Positions 1 to 11,900 of a stretch of 64,000 nt of DNA are shown here, piece after piece. Made by a program: the position numbers and the translations under genes. Under the pieces are notes generated by a model. That model was not told the DNA's origin. It worked only from the letters and a program-made list of their open reading frames with translations, and made no database searches. Source of the DNA: Chromobotia macracanthus (taxonomy: Eukaryota > Chordata > Actinopteri > Cypriniformes > Botiidae); contig JAZGTH010000164.1 in the NCBI GenBank assembly GCA_036877525.1, forward strand, positions 124,001 through 188,000, in the 5' to 3' direction. Positions within the stretch are counted from its first letter, which is position 1. Every line of letters begins with the position of its first letter.

Positions 1-799
1 TACAAGTGATTTTGTTTTTGCATACTTATAATCAGTTATTTTCCCTTAATACAAATTCCTTCATACAAGTTCATTTCTGACATTATGATTTAGCAGAATA
101 CAGATGTTATGGTTTAGTTAGTGCCTTATAGCTCTTCCTGATATTATCGTAATATTTATTTGTTTGTTTATTTTTTACGTACGTACTTCCAATTTCCAAG
201 TGTAAAGGTAAATGTAAACAAAACCAAGTCACACTGTTATTTTAAGCATATAACAATCTGGCAACCCAGTATTTTCACTTTCTCCAAATCGTGACTACGG
301 AAGCCTGCGCGCACGTTTCTTTAGACACAAAAATGCAATTGCAAATGTAGCTCACTGGGGTAATGTAAGGACATCTATAGGGCCAGCCTGTGACGTCACG
401 CGTTCATATAGTTTTCCCTGTAGATTAGCATACATGTATGACGTGCAGATTTTGGTTTTGCTTACGGTGACGGCAATTTTAAATGGATTATTCGAGCCTA
501 CAGTGAGTATATCATTTCTCCCTTTTAAAATGTTTTGTTAAGTATTTACAAACCAAAAAAAATCACCCACTTGCTAAAACTCAATGACTCCTTTTTAGTG
601 ATTACTATCATTTCTATTTGATTGGGTTGTTTCAATAAATTATCGTATGTTTGTTCGCTTTGATTAAATATGCAGGGATTATGAAAGGCAAATTCACTAC
701 AATAAACGTTTGGGACACAGGATAATTCTTCCACACCAAAATGTCGCTTTTAATATAAGTAAACGTAATTGGTCTAGAGCATTAAAATAACTGCGTTAA
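1..799. other. 5' flank, no gene recognised
   Basis: AT-rich sequence with no coding exon that I can support. It holds a perfect 8-bp CRE at 391-398 and, about 100 bp further on, a donor-like GTGAGT at 503-508. These could belong to a distal nacc1 first exon or to an unseen neighbour. Confidence 0.5.
391..398. promoter_or_regulatory. Perfect cAMP-response element (TGACGTCA)
   Basis: The palindromic octamer TGACGTCA is seen directly, followed by CGCG. A second TGACG half-site lies about 45 bp downstream (near 439). CREB/ATF binding is established for this motif. Which promoter it serves is inference: it is 3.8 kb upstream of the nacc1 start codon. Confidence 0.55.
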
Positions 800-1244
800 T
801 GTTCCCTCTCTGCGTGTTAGTTCATGGCGTTCTTGCTTGCTCTATATTGAGGATCTGTCTGGCGAGACGTAGAGACATGGCCTACTTTTGCGCACGTATG
901 GAAACGAGGCGGTGGCTCTTTTCGCTGTTGCTGTGCCAGCCTATGCGCAAATACATCTCGACGCTGGATAGGTCTCCTGGCATTGAGGCTGCGCCTGTGA
1001 TGATCATGCGATTGAGTGACGACGGGGAGTCATGTCTAGTCTATGCACGATCGGTGGCTCTGCGCTCCGTGTCCCGCTGGAAAAAAAAAAAAAAAAAAGA
1101 GTTTGCACTCGATAGCTCTGCGATCGACTTTGCGCCTATGCCCACAATGAATGGCTGTTTCGAGACAGACGAGGCGAGAGAGTGAAGGAGAGCGAAGCGC
1201 GTCGGACTCCATTGAAACATTTTGAAACGGCTTCCAGCTAAGGG
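800..1244 (+). promoter_or_regulatory. GC-rich promoter region and candidate noncoding first exon of nacc1
   Basis: The sequence turns CpG-rich here, with several GCGC-type motifs and a poly-A run at 1081-1098, and ends in a plausible donor (GTGAGT from 1245). A spliced 5' UTR exon is required, because the first coding exon begins at an acceptor (4195-4196). A long open frame crosses this region but looks like a GC artefact. The transcription start site cannot be fixed from sequence. Confidence 0.4.
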
Positions 1245-2683
1245 GTGAGTATCCCGCCTTCGACTGTCCGCACCGGGTCATGTGAGGTAGCGTGACACCC
1301 GAGGACGACGGGCCGGCTAGCGGCTGTCCTCGGATGTCCTGGCATTTGGGCTGAAATCCGATGGTTTTGAGATTTTTGGGGGCATTGTTTTGGGGAAGGT
1401 GTGCTGTGGGGGATGGGCACAGACTAATGTACCAACAAAAAGTTGAACCACTTCGCCGACCTCACTGACATGGCTGAACACTCGTGCTGGCAGATGTTCC
1501 GGAGTCAGATCTGGTGCATATAAAAACCCCATTTCCCATTATCTGTAACCTAAAAGCCCCATGATGTTTATTCGTGGCATTATACCACTTTGACCGTGAT
1601 CGATGTTGTTGTTAACGAGTAGTGAAATCATTTTCTTACTGACGCTGTCTAACTGACCCCCCCTACTGTCAGCGCTGGTTCAGTCTGGCTCGCCCCCAGT
1701 TCGTGCATTTGTCCCGGGATGACCTGTTGATGTCTGTAAAATAAGATAAGGTGGGGTATCTGAACTAGCGCGAAATTGTTGCGGGGTATTAACTTTAAAT
1801 TCCGCGGCATGGAAAAGTATGTATTTAAGTGCTGTAAATATGATCTCAGTCGGCCAGCCCGTTCACTGCATCGTTAAAGAGACTTAAGCGTTGTCGTTGT
1901 AACTGAGCAGCGTGGGGAACGGGGCGAACCCTCATTTCAGCGGCACCGTGCGCTAAGCAGCTCCGCTCCGGGCGCTCGAGTCGGACCGTCTAGGCCCGAG
2001 GATGTAGGCACGCTCGCTCTCGCTGCGGCGCATTGGCAAACACTGGACAACGGCGGCAGATGTGTGTCGCCTTGGCAAACTTACTCGTTTTATGTGATAC
2101 ACGGTGCGTCGCGACGATTTCGATATCTCCGCTCTGAACGTGTTTTCTTCGTTGCGTTTGTGCTCGCTCGCATGTACATGCTGCATTTCTCACAGAGTGG
2201 GTCACGGTGAGCGCTTTTGCCATCATTCTTCACCCCCGGCCCGTGCCAGTAGACAACTCCGGACGGACGGGCAGACCGATACACGGTTAGCTTGCCGCTG
2301 TACGGGCAGGTCTGGCGGCCAAAGGTTTGCTGTTCGTTTTATGATCTCTGCTGGATTCTGCATTGTTGTATTCATAGCGTCGGCTCAAGCATCGACGTAT
2401 ATTCAGTAGCTTCCTTCGCACTTCCATCGCATTTATATGGCATCCCAATATTAGATGGATTTCGTAGATGAGGTGAATTCGGGTTGATTTAGCTACTTTT
2501 TTGACTGTTAAAAGTGGCCCAATGTATATGAATGACTAACAGAAGAAATAATGTAACGTCAGGTTATAGAATTTGTAACTGCGAATAGCTGCATTAAATG
2601 TCTTTACTGTATCTGGTTATTTTAGATGAGCAACTCGTGAAATGCTGGAGAATCAATTATGTGACAGTTTCTGTTTTGCATGC

Positions 2684-2743
<60 letters not shown>

Positions 2744-4196
2744 GTATTTTGTTGTAGAAGTAGTTATTGTATGTTCACTCTTTGCGTGTCTCATATGGGG
2801 CAGCTTTGGTTGTGTAAAGTTTTCAAATGGCTGTTGCCCCCCACACACACCCAATCACCCACAGTGATAATCATACCTAGGGTGTCCCTCTCCTCCCCCA
2901 CCCTGAAGTAAAACTTCTTAAATAAACCCTTGGCCTCTCTCAGTGTATGTGTGCCACAGCTCTGGCTAACTGTAAACAGGCCGTTTTGTCTGATGTCTAT
3001 GGCTTGTGTGTGTGCATGCAGAGGGGGGAGTTAGGGAGAGGGCTTGAAGTCAGACAAAGAGGGTACTTCTTTTACCATGAACGTCCTGTTAGTTCTGTGT
3101 GATCAGATGTCAGAGCCAGTGATTTTTGTGTGAGCAACATTTGCCCAGATGTTCTCCCTCACAGGCTGTTGTTCAGTAAGCGCTGTCTAATCTTAAAGTG
3201 TGAAGTATATCACACCATAGTCCCATGCTTGGCTGTGCTTTGTGGGTTAGAATTTTGGCAGAGTTGTTTTGAGATGGGTGAGTTATTCAACGCAGCCATG
3301 TTGGGTTGGTTAGCGTGATTTGAGGGCTGTTTTTACTTTACAGTAAGTCTATCCAGTGATTGCTGAGTGATCCAGCCATATTGTTTGTATTGGTGGTGAA
3401 ATATCTGTTCAAGCATTCTGGAAAAGTTAAGGAATACAGTTAGCTGACGTTGCAGAGTCTTTCTCATCAATATGAGTGTCTTTGTTGCCTAAAAAGGAGG
3501 GAATTGTAAGGACAGGGCTGCTGCTGTTGCAATGAGTTTTTAAACTCCATAGTAACATGATCAGTAGCCTGTTAAAAGTAGAAAGTGCAGATTAACTGTT
3601 TACAGTGAATTTCCCCCGAGCAGCGCTGTGAGCTTTAATGATGGCTGTGTTCATGGTGTCACATTTAGCAGTAATAAGACTGACTGCAGCGTCAGTCAAA
3701 GCCCTTTGTTTTCCACCCTCTTCCTCAACTATGACCTCAATCACTGAGGTTTAGAATCTCAGTCTCTCTCCCCCTCCCTGCTGTAGTACTGTAAAGAGTG
3801 CCATTTTATCTCTGTCTCAGCTGAATCACCATCTCATTCAGATTAGCAGTCACATCCCGCTCGCAGGATTTTAGAGTCTGCTCACCAACCCCCTATTATT
3901 TGCAGACTGAGGTTGGATGTTTAAGACAGGTTTGATTAAGGTATCTACAAGCTCACCCCTGTGTTTTTGTGCAACTCACCTTTTAACATAATGGGCTATT
4001 GCTGGTAGTTATTTGTGTCTTTGCAACAAATAGTATTGTTCAGGGGATTTTACTGCTGGAAAAGCAAATGATGGTTGGCAATGAGTCTTTGGGGATGAAC
4101 TACTATGCTCTCCACTGAGAGAATGCTGCTTACAAAGATCTCTTTCTTTCTCTTCCATCTGTCTTTCCCTCCTTCTCTTCCTCTGCTACCTCTCAG
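1245..4196 (+). other. Presumed nacc1 5' intron
   Basis: Noncoding stretch. CpG richness continues to about 2.4 kb and includes another donor-like GTGAGC near 2206, a possible alternative first-exon end. A CA microsatellite follows, then AT-rich intron. The pyrimidine-rich tract ending in CAG at 4194-4196 is a strong acceptor. Confidence 0.5.
2683..2742. repeat. (CA)n microsatellite
   Basis: About 60 bp of nearly perfect CA dinucleotides. The open frames across it (His/Thr or Cys/Val runs) are repeat artefacts. Confidence 0.97.
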
Positions 4197-5222
4197 ATTT
4201 CTGTGGCGGTGCTGGCCATAGCGCCATGGCTCAGACCCTTCAGATGGCGATCCCAAACTTTGGCAACAATGTCCTGGAGTGTTTGAACGAGCAGCGCCTG
4301 CAGGGGCTGTACTGCGATGTGTCAGTGGTGGTCAAGGGACACACTTTTAAAGCTCACCGTGCCGTACTGGCGGCCAGCAGCTCCTACTTCCGTGACCTCT
4401 TCAACAGCAGTGCGGGCAGTAAGACCCCCGCGGTGGTGGAGCTCCCCCCGGCCGTACAGCCCCAGAGCTTTCAGCAGATTCTGGCCTTCTGCTACACCGG
4501 CCGCCTTAGCATGAATGTAGGGGACCAGTTTCTGCTCATGTACACAGCCGGATTCCTTCAGATCCAGCAGATCATGGAGAAGGGCACAGAGTTCTTCTTA
4601 AAGGTCAGCTCTCCCAGCTGTGACTCGCAGGGCCTTCACACTGAAGAGACCCCTCCTTCAGAACCCCAGAGCCCTGTTACCCAGACAGCCACCGGGGCCA
4701 CAGCCAATGGAGGTGGTGCTGTGGTGGCTACAGCAGCCAGCCGACCTGCTTCCTGCTTGACACCGTTACCCCTGGTGTCTCGTGTGAAGACAGAGCAACC
4801 GGAGGCTTCACCATATTCAGTGGTGTGCACGCCCGTGGCCAAACGGCTGTGGGAGGGAAGCAATCGGGAAGGTGGAGGAAGCTTGAGTGGATCGAGCGGA
4901 GGAGGGATGCGAAAGGCGGCCCGCTTTTCCCAAGACATTGCACGTGGAAGCACCATCCAGCAGCAAGGTAGCATGGGACTTGGTATGGGTCTTGGAATGG
5001 GAACCCCGGTTCATGGCACCAATGGAAATGGCAACGGCACAAGCAGCGCCACCCCAGAGGGCACAAGCCCAGGTACACTGAGCGCCTATGCCAGTGATTC
5101 CCCCATATCCTACCATGACGATGAGGAAGAGGAGGAGGCGGTGGATGAAGGCACTGAAGAGCAGTACAGGCAGATCTGCAACATGTACACCATGTACAGC
5201 ATGCTCAATGTGGGCGCCGCAG
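4197..5222 (+). CDS. nacc1 first coding exon: BTB domain and linker
   Basis: The acceptor CAG ends at 4196 and the donor GTGAGT starts at 5223. Coding starts at 4226, and the exon ends after 332 codons plus one base (phase 1). It encodes the whole BTB domain, the Ser/Gly/Thr-rich linker and the acidic stretch ending in MYSMLNVGAA. Confidence 0.95.
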
Positions 5223-8200
5223 GTGAGTTACTACTCTTAAGCACTTAACCAAACAAGCACTTCCTCGTGGATCTATATGAGTTGTGTCCATATGAAGAGT
5301 GGGGGGTGGGGTTCAATTTGAACAAGTTTAACAGTTTTGCACTGCTTAGATAGGAACATCAGCTAAATTCACACTTTTTGTTAAATGCTTCAACTGTTCA
5401 GAACTCATGAATATTTTATCAGAAGGTCTTCTTATCTTCTCTCAGACGGCATGAAAACTAAATGTGTTCTGATGCCTTTGGATTTCACAGGTCTTTTATT
5501 AGTCTCAGTCCCGTGAGCTCTGTATTATCTGTCTGTTTTTGAGAGTCAAAAGACTTGAGTGCCGGTTTAATCTTTGTAACTGTCTAGACTGCGTGCACAG
5601 AGCACGCATTTTTGTGTTCATGATTCCTCTTGTTCTCTATTCTCCCTAAACTTCCCTCTGTTTGCTCTTCAGCGGGTGAGCGTGTAGAGGCTCTCCCTGA
5701 CCACTCTGAGACACGGCCCAGGATGCGTGGCCGACAGGATCTCGCCTCTCTCCCAGCTGAGCTCATTGCCCAGATCGGTAACCGCTGTCATCCCAAACTG
5801 TACGAGGAAGGTGACCCTGCGGAGAAACTGGAGCTAGTTTCAGGTTTGAGATGTTACTGTTCTGATTTAAGAACTTCAGCACTGACCTCTCATCTCATTG
5901 ACTTTTGATTTACACTCATTGTAAGAGGCAGTACATTAAGGATAATTTTCTTTTAAGTTGACTTCATGTGTTTTATAATTTTATAAAAACACAACATAAT
6001 TAATCCTCCACCTGATCAATTATGGCTGCTAATTATAAAATCTAAATCAACATAAAATGCAATGTCAATTTTAAAATGGTTTAAATAAGGTTCTGTATAT
6101 ACTTGAGTTTATCTTATATTTATTCTGTTTTCTGATGATACAGCTGTCTAATGTTTTATTCCTGTTTTGGGCTTTATTGGTTTCATATCAGATATATAGG
6201 TTTTTTATATAACAAATATTTCTTGATGTGATGGCATTTTTTGCTGAGCCCTGTTTAATTCCTGACCTGGATGTGTATGCATTGTGTGTAAGATCCAGTG
6301 TTAGTATTAGGAAAATACAACCAACGAGCTAAAACATCATGGGTCACAGGTGTATTATAGTGGGATAGACAATCGTTTTGCTTGTAAGAAGATTGTTATA
6401 TAACTATATGCGCTTTGTTGTAGCTCTAAGTTGCTTTGTTTGAAACATTCACCAAGAAAATAACGTTAAATTAATATATAGAAGGAACAAAGAGATGATA
6501 ACCAGCAGGAGAGTTGTGAGTCATGTCCAACTGCCCATGAAAAGCAAATGATCTCTCGTGCTGACTGACAGGTCATCTGTGTGTTTTTGGTATTGTGCCG
6601 TAAAGCAGGTTTTTGTTGAGCGATTGTGAGTTAATGGTGGCTTTTGTGATTTGCACATGGTAACGTGGCCTCGAGTGACTCCAAGCCGTCTGACTAGATC
6701 AGCTCAGTACACATAACAGGAATTCTGCTAATCGCCGGAACTTTATTTAAACAGCACTCATATATAAACATGCAGCTCAACGAGCTTTGCAGAAATGATA
6801 AAAGAAAGCACATGAGCAAGATGGGACATGAAGGAATATAGAGTGGAAAATGAAATGGGAATTGAAACAGATGATAAAAATGTCTTTTGAAAAAAATGTC
6901 ATCAGAAAGTCATTAAATGAACAAATTCAAATGAGCTGGAGGAATGAAAAGCAAAAAATGGAAATGATGAAAGAAAAATACAGAAAATGCTTAGTTAATT
7001 AAAAGCATGATGGAAAATAAGCTTTGAATGAGTTTGGAAATGCATCTTTTTCACCCATGTAGGCGCTTAGTTCTTGAATCAAAATGACCAACAGCTGCTT
7101 TGACCTTTTCTTAATACAAGAAAACTGAATAAACCAGCGGTTGACAATCAGATCATCAAGTGCTGGTTTACTTTAAGGTCAGAGCGGCCATTGGTCTTTA
7201 AATCCAAGTCTGACAGTGGGGTCTGAGAGCACTAATTTTATGTTTCTATTATGCATGTTTTTGATATTTGATACATTTTAATTGTCAATGATATTATCAG
7301 CATAAAACAAAAAATTAATTTAGAAAATAATATGCATTTAAGAATTTTGTAGTGTTTATCGTTTGTTTCCCAGCATGGATTTGGGCTGGCAGGATCTCCA
7401 CAGGTTTGTGTAGAACCTGATGACCTGTGTTCTCCCAGCAGGACTTGAGAACGTTCCAAAGGGCCTCTTGTGTGCTTCAATGGAAAGCAAGAAAATCTGA
7501 CCTTGTGTTCAAAAGATAACATGGTCAATGTCGCAAATTTGCTTACATTTGATTAGTCATCAAAAGTACTGCAGAATATTTAATTATCTTGTGCAATAAC
7601 CTTTCTTTGTAAAATTTCCTTTGTGAAATCCTATTTCCAGGTTTATATGGGGTATTTTTTTATTTACATTCAATCTTATTTACTGCTTTCACATTCATTT
7701 AGTATTCATGTTTGTGATTAGTATGCATTCACGCAAATGGATGAGTCATAGTGAGTTTTTCATAATCTTTCCTCATGTGTCAGTATATGTACATTAATAA
7801 TAATGAAGTTTCGCACCTGGTTCACAGGCACCAGTGTGTACATCTCACGAGCTCAGCTGATGAACTGTCATGTCAGTGCCGGCACCAGACACAAAGTTCT
7901 TCTGAGGAGACTGCTGGCTGCTTTCTTTGATAGGTGAGTCTGGGAAATGGTGAGACGATCTCCTAAATGATTGTAAAGCTGTATGACCCACCATTAAACT
8001 CACTCTCTCTGAATGAAATGCAGGAGCACTCTAGCCAACAGCTGTGGAACTGGCATCCGTTCCTCCACCAACGACCCCAGCCGTAAGCCACTGGACAGTC
8101 GTGTGTTGCATGCAGTCAAGTGTGAGTAGCTGCTCTAGTATATCATATGTCACTTATCAGTGAAGTTGCACTTACATAAGTTCGTGAATTTACATGCACC

Positions 8201-8941
8201 AATTGTAATATGTGCTTAAAGTACCAAACAAGTAAATGAAACAGTGGCCAGTAACTTCACTGGGAACTGTCATTACGTGTGTTTAGAAGCTATAGTGAGA
8301 TCTCACAGTGATGCAAGTGTTCAAATTATCTACTGACAAGACCATGTGCAAAGGTTGACGGTGAGATGGTGACTCATCTCACAAAAACTTGTTTTACTTG
8401 TCACTAATATACATAGAGGAAAATAATCCTTCTGTCATAGGCACATTAGTATCTGTGTTTGTAGTAAAAATAGTGAACAGTACAGTTTGGCTAGTAAGAA
8501 ATAATAGTGGCCACTAAATTTTCTCAATTTACTTGCCAAGTTGGCAAGTGAGGCAAAAAGTAAATGTTGGATGCTGCATACCTATAGACACACCAGTTTG
8601 ATGTGACTCTCTATCTTATGTTTCTGTTACCAGTTTACTGCCAGAACTTTGCCACCAGCTTTAAGGAGAGCGAAATGAACGCCATCGCGGCAGACATGTG
8701 CACTAACGCTCGGCGTGTGGTGAGGAAGAGCTGGATCCCTAAACTCAAGCTACTGATGGCGGAGGGTGACGCCTATGCCAATTTCCTTCCTGACAGCATC
8801 AAGATGGAAGCGGATGGCCTGGGGGCGGAGCCTACCTTTGAAACTGCAAGTTTGGAGGGCGGAGCTTCTGTGGAGACTGGAGGTTCCTCGGGCGAGTCTC
8901 TGCAGGGTGTGGGTGGAGACAGTGGTGCTTTGTTTCAGTGA
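4226..8941 (+). CDS. NACC1, BTB/POZ and BEN domain nuclear co-regulator (five coding exons)
   Basis: Nucleus accumbens-associated protein 1, a nuclear BTB protein that dimerises through its BTB domain and is known to recruit corepressors; its BEN domain binds DNA or chromatin. The joined coding exons are 4226-5222, 5673-5843, 7828-7933, 8024-8121 and 8634-8941: 1680 nt, 559 codons plus TGA, against about 527 residues in human. All junctions keep phase with GT-AG sites. The BTB fold covers roughly residues 15-130 (CDVSVVVKGHTFKAHRAVL, then FCYTGRL). A low-complexity linker holds a SUMO-type VKTE at Lys188 and an acidic run (DDEEEEEAVDE). The BEN domain begins near residue 360 and runs through exons 2-5. 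The start ATG has a good context (GCGCCATGG) 30 nt after the acceptor. Fish often carry two nacc1 copies; which one this is cannot be told. Confidence 0.95.
5673..5843 (+). CDS. nacc1 exon: start of BEN domain
   Basis: 171 nt, phase 1 to 1, from acceptor TTCAG to donor GTTTGA. It encodes DLASLPAELIAQIGNRCHPK and the following residues, the start of the NACC-type BEN domain. The donor is weaker than its neighbours (GTTTGA). Confidence 0.93.
5844..7827 (+). other. nacc1 intron
   Basis: AT-rich noncoding sequence. No further exon, RNA gene or clear repeat was recognised. Confidence 0.7.
7828..7933 (+). CDS. nacc1 exon: BEN domain
   Basis: 106 nt, entering in phase 1 and leaving in phase 2; acceptor ACAG, donor GTGAGT. 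It encodes GTSVYISRAQLMNCHVSAG and then HKVLLRRLLAAFFD, the BEN core. Confidence 0.94.
8024..8121 (+). CDS. nacc1 exon: BEN domain
   Basis: 98 nt, entering in phase 2 and leaving in phase 1; acceptor GCAG, donor GTGAGT. It encodes STLANSCGTGIRSSTNDPSR and the residues up to LHAVK. Confidence 0.94.
8634..8941 (+). CDS. nacc1 terminal coding exon
   Basis: The acceptor CAG ends at 8633 and TGA is at 8939-8941. It completes the BEN domain (FYCQNFATSFKESEMNAIAA, then RRVVRKSWIPKLK) and adds a short acidic, Gly-rich tail with a second SUMO-type IKME motif. Confidence 0.94.
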
Positions 8942-11900
8942 GTGGCCCAGCAAAGAAAGTCCCGCCCCATCTCCTCTGCCGCCCCACTTCCCATCCACCT
9001 CCCACCCTGCTGCGTGACTCTGGGCTCTTCTGCTTCTGCCTGGGATGGGAAGGGAGAGTCGGGTAGGAGGCTGGAGATGATAGTGTGGTCTATAAAGGCT
9101 AGCGTAAAGAGGAACACTTTTATGACTGGCACCATTTTCTTTTCAATCTTTTTTTTTTGCTGAATAACCCTTTTTTGCACAGAAGTTCCCCTTGCCTCCA
9201 TGCTCTGCAAATGAATATATATTCACAATACTATATAAGTACATAATTAGGACTGGGAAAAGTTTTCCGACATCTCGCACACACAAACACGCTCGCTCTA
9301 CTGGAGGCTGAGGTTCCCTGATTTCACTGTACTGAAACTGAATGTATTAGATTGTAGCACCTGGCTATGTAAGACTAGCCGATTGTATTTGGCCCAAGAA
9401 AGAGAGACAGCAAATGTGCTTGTCATAAGATCTCAAGAATAGCAGATGAAGAAAGTAGTAAAAGAGGAGGGAAGGAGAAGTAGGTTGCATATTCAGTCTT
9501 TCTTTCTGTCTAAAATGGAAAGAATTTGATATCCTCCTCTCCTTCCATTCCTCTCCAAAATATGTGGGATCTCATTCTGCCACGTTCTTTGTTTGATGTT
9601 GCTGTTTTCTTCTCTCCCCTTCTGCTTTTGTACCGTGTGTGATATATAAATCCAGAGTTGATGAAAGATTAAGGACTGTAAAGGATAAAAATATATTTAT
9701 CTGCTCGCACCTTTGAAGCGACAGATAGAGAGGGATTGTTTTAAAATCTCTTTTGTATATTTTTCCTCTTATTTTTGTTTTAATTAAATGTTTGTGACAA
9801 GACACCTTGCTAAGGGGCTTTAAGTGGAAATGGAACGAAAAGGACTATTTTTGCATAAGGATTCTTATATTTCAAAGATTGGTGCTTGACTTGTATCTGG
9901 CCCACTAATGATCATGCCATAGCTGAGGCTGAATTTGATTGGCCGTTCGATTTGTTTGTTGCCAGTTTTGATCAATGACGTAGGATTTTGGTCTGTTGAT
10001 TGTTGCCATGGCTAACTAATACAAACTAGCTCTCATGGATGTAGAACTGGTTGATTAATCAGATGTCGGCCGATTTAACATCTTTTTAAAAACAAAATCA
10101 GAATGACGTAGAACATAAAAATAAAATGTTTTTAGATTCTTTTCTGTAAGTCTTTTAGCTTTCTCCCCTTCCCACACTTCAACACACGCATTCACTGCCC
10201 AGGAAAGTTGGACTTCTTATTGTTAGTTATTATAATGTGTTAAGGTTTGGGCCTGACTTTGTGTGTGTGTGTTAGGAGTTTGGGAGGAGGGTTTACATTG
10301 CTGTGTCCCAGGAGAGGAGGTGCAGAATGATTAAGCCCCTCCATGTTGCCCATGTCCCAGTTTGAGCAGCTGTATGTGTGCATGTGTGAGAGTGTGTCTG
10401 TGCTCGCTTAGGCAAGCATGTCTGTGTCTGCCCAAGTCACCATCTGTATACATTCCTTGCACATAGTTGGCAGTGTGTGTTTGCATGTGGGTGATGTGTT
10501 GATTCGGGGATTTAAGGTATGTTTGTTTCTGTGTTCAGGAATTGGAGGCACATCCTGTACGGAAGCTTATAAAGAAATGCAGCCATCTGAAAGTTTGCTA
10601 TAACCCATGAACTTTTGCATATGCCCAGATTTCCATCAGGATTTGAATAGGATTGCAGGTGATGTCTTAATGTTCGGTCAGACATGGCTTTAAATGCATA
10701 TGCCTGGCTTAAACAGAAATATGATACTTTAGGCTATTTTAATATTTCATGCCCAAGCAGTCCAAGTCCCTTAGGCTGCGTTTGTGTGTGGGTTTCGTGC
10801 GAGTTTGTGTAAGTTTTATCCTTGTGTGTCGGGCCACTGACCTCCTGGGACACAAACAGTAAGCTGCCCCCTTTCTGATAGAGGAAATTGACCTCTTTGC
10901 ACCTTTTCGTAGACTAAACTAGAGCTTTTTGCACCTTTTTTGTATAGGAGAGTGGTGGATTGTGCACCTTTTTTGTAGAGCGTATTCGATGGTTTTCGGA
11001 CTAAATTAGTGGATGTGTGAGTGTGTCTGGTCAAGAACAGGATGCACCCCTGTGTCTGACCAGCCATGCTGAATACTGATGTAAATATCGAAGAGACTGT
11101 TCAACAGATTTTTACCATGTTTTTAACAGTTTGTTTGTCTTTTTAATTGATGGCTTACATTAGGTCTTTCACCCCTCTTGTTTTTCTTTATTTGCATAAC
11201 CAGGCCTGCCTTCTCTGCTGTTTGTATATCTGGAAATTGTTTTGTTTGTTTGTTTTCCAAACTAAAGTCGTAGCAAATAAAGTGAACTACGGGCAAGTTT
11301 ACTTCTTAAAACAGTCTGGTTTAGGTCTAGTACTCAAGGACTAGTGACCTTTTTTTGTTGTTTGTTTAGAACCAGAAACAATAATGCCCCTTTTGCAGAA
11401 ATGTATAACATTGACAAGCCTGCAGAAATCAACATCTGGCTTTAAAAATGTTCCACAGATGTGCATGCTTCCATTTCCTTTGTCTCTCCATTCATTTAAC
11501 ACACCATGTGTACTGTATTTACTTTAAAAAATACTACTAATTCAAGGTGAAAGAGTTGACTTGCCAAGTTTTTAAGGATACAATATAGAGTTGTTTGACT
11601 GATGATAGAGTACTGAGTATTTTTTCATTTCTTTGTATTGACTGGGAAGTTGCTGGGAAGGTGGGGCCGTGGTGTGGGATCTACTGGTGCTATGTACGCT
11701 ATTCTTTAGATGTTAAAGGCCTGCTGGTTCACTGGTGCCTTTTGGAGGATTGTGGGAGACGGACTGTGCGTATTTGTGGGTGGGGCATGGAGCAGTGGCG
11801 CTTCACACTCCTCTCGCCAGTTATGACTGTGCCAGTGTTTATGCGTCCTCCATTTTGATGGCACAGATCACATATGCTGCATGCGTTGCTGGAGAGGAAC

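Noticed and set aside
799..1185. 128-codon open frame upstream of nacc1
   Set aside because: Lies in CpG-rich promoter-like sequence, spans a poly-A run, and resembles no known protein; likely chance.
2104..2409. 101-codon plus-strand open frame
   Set aside because: CpG-rich 5' region, no recognisable homology; probably chance.
2598..2911. His/Thr or Cys/Val-rich open frames
   Set aside because: Created by the CA microsatellite.
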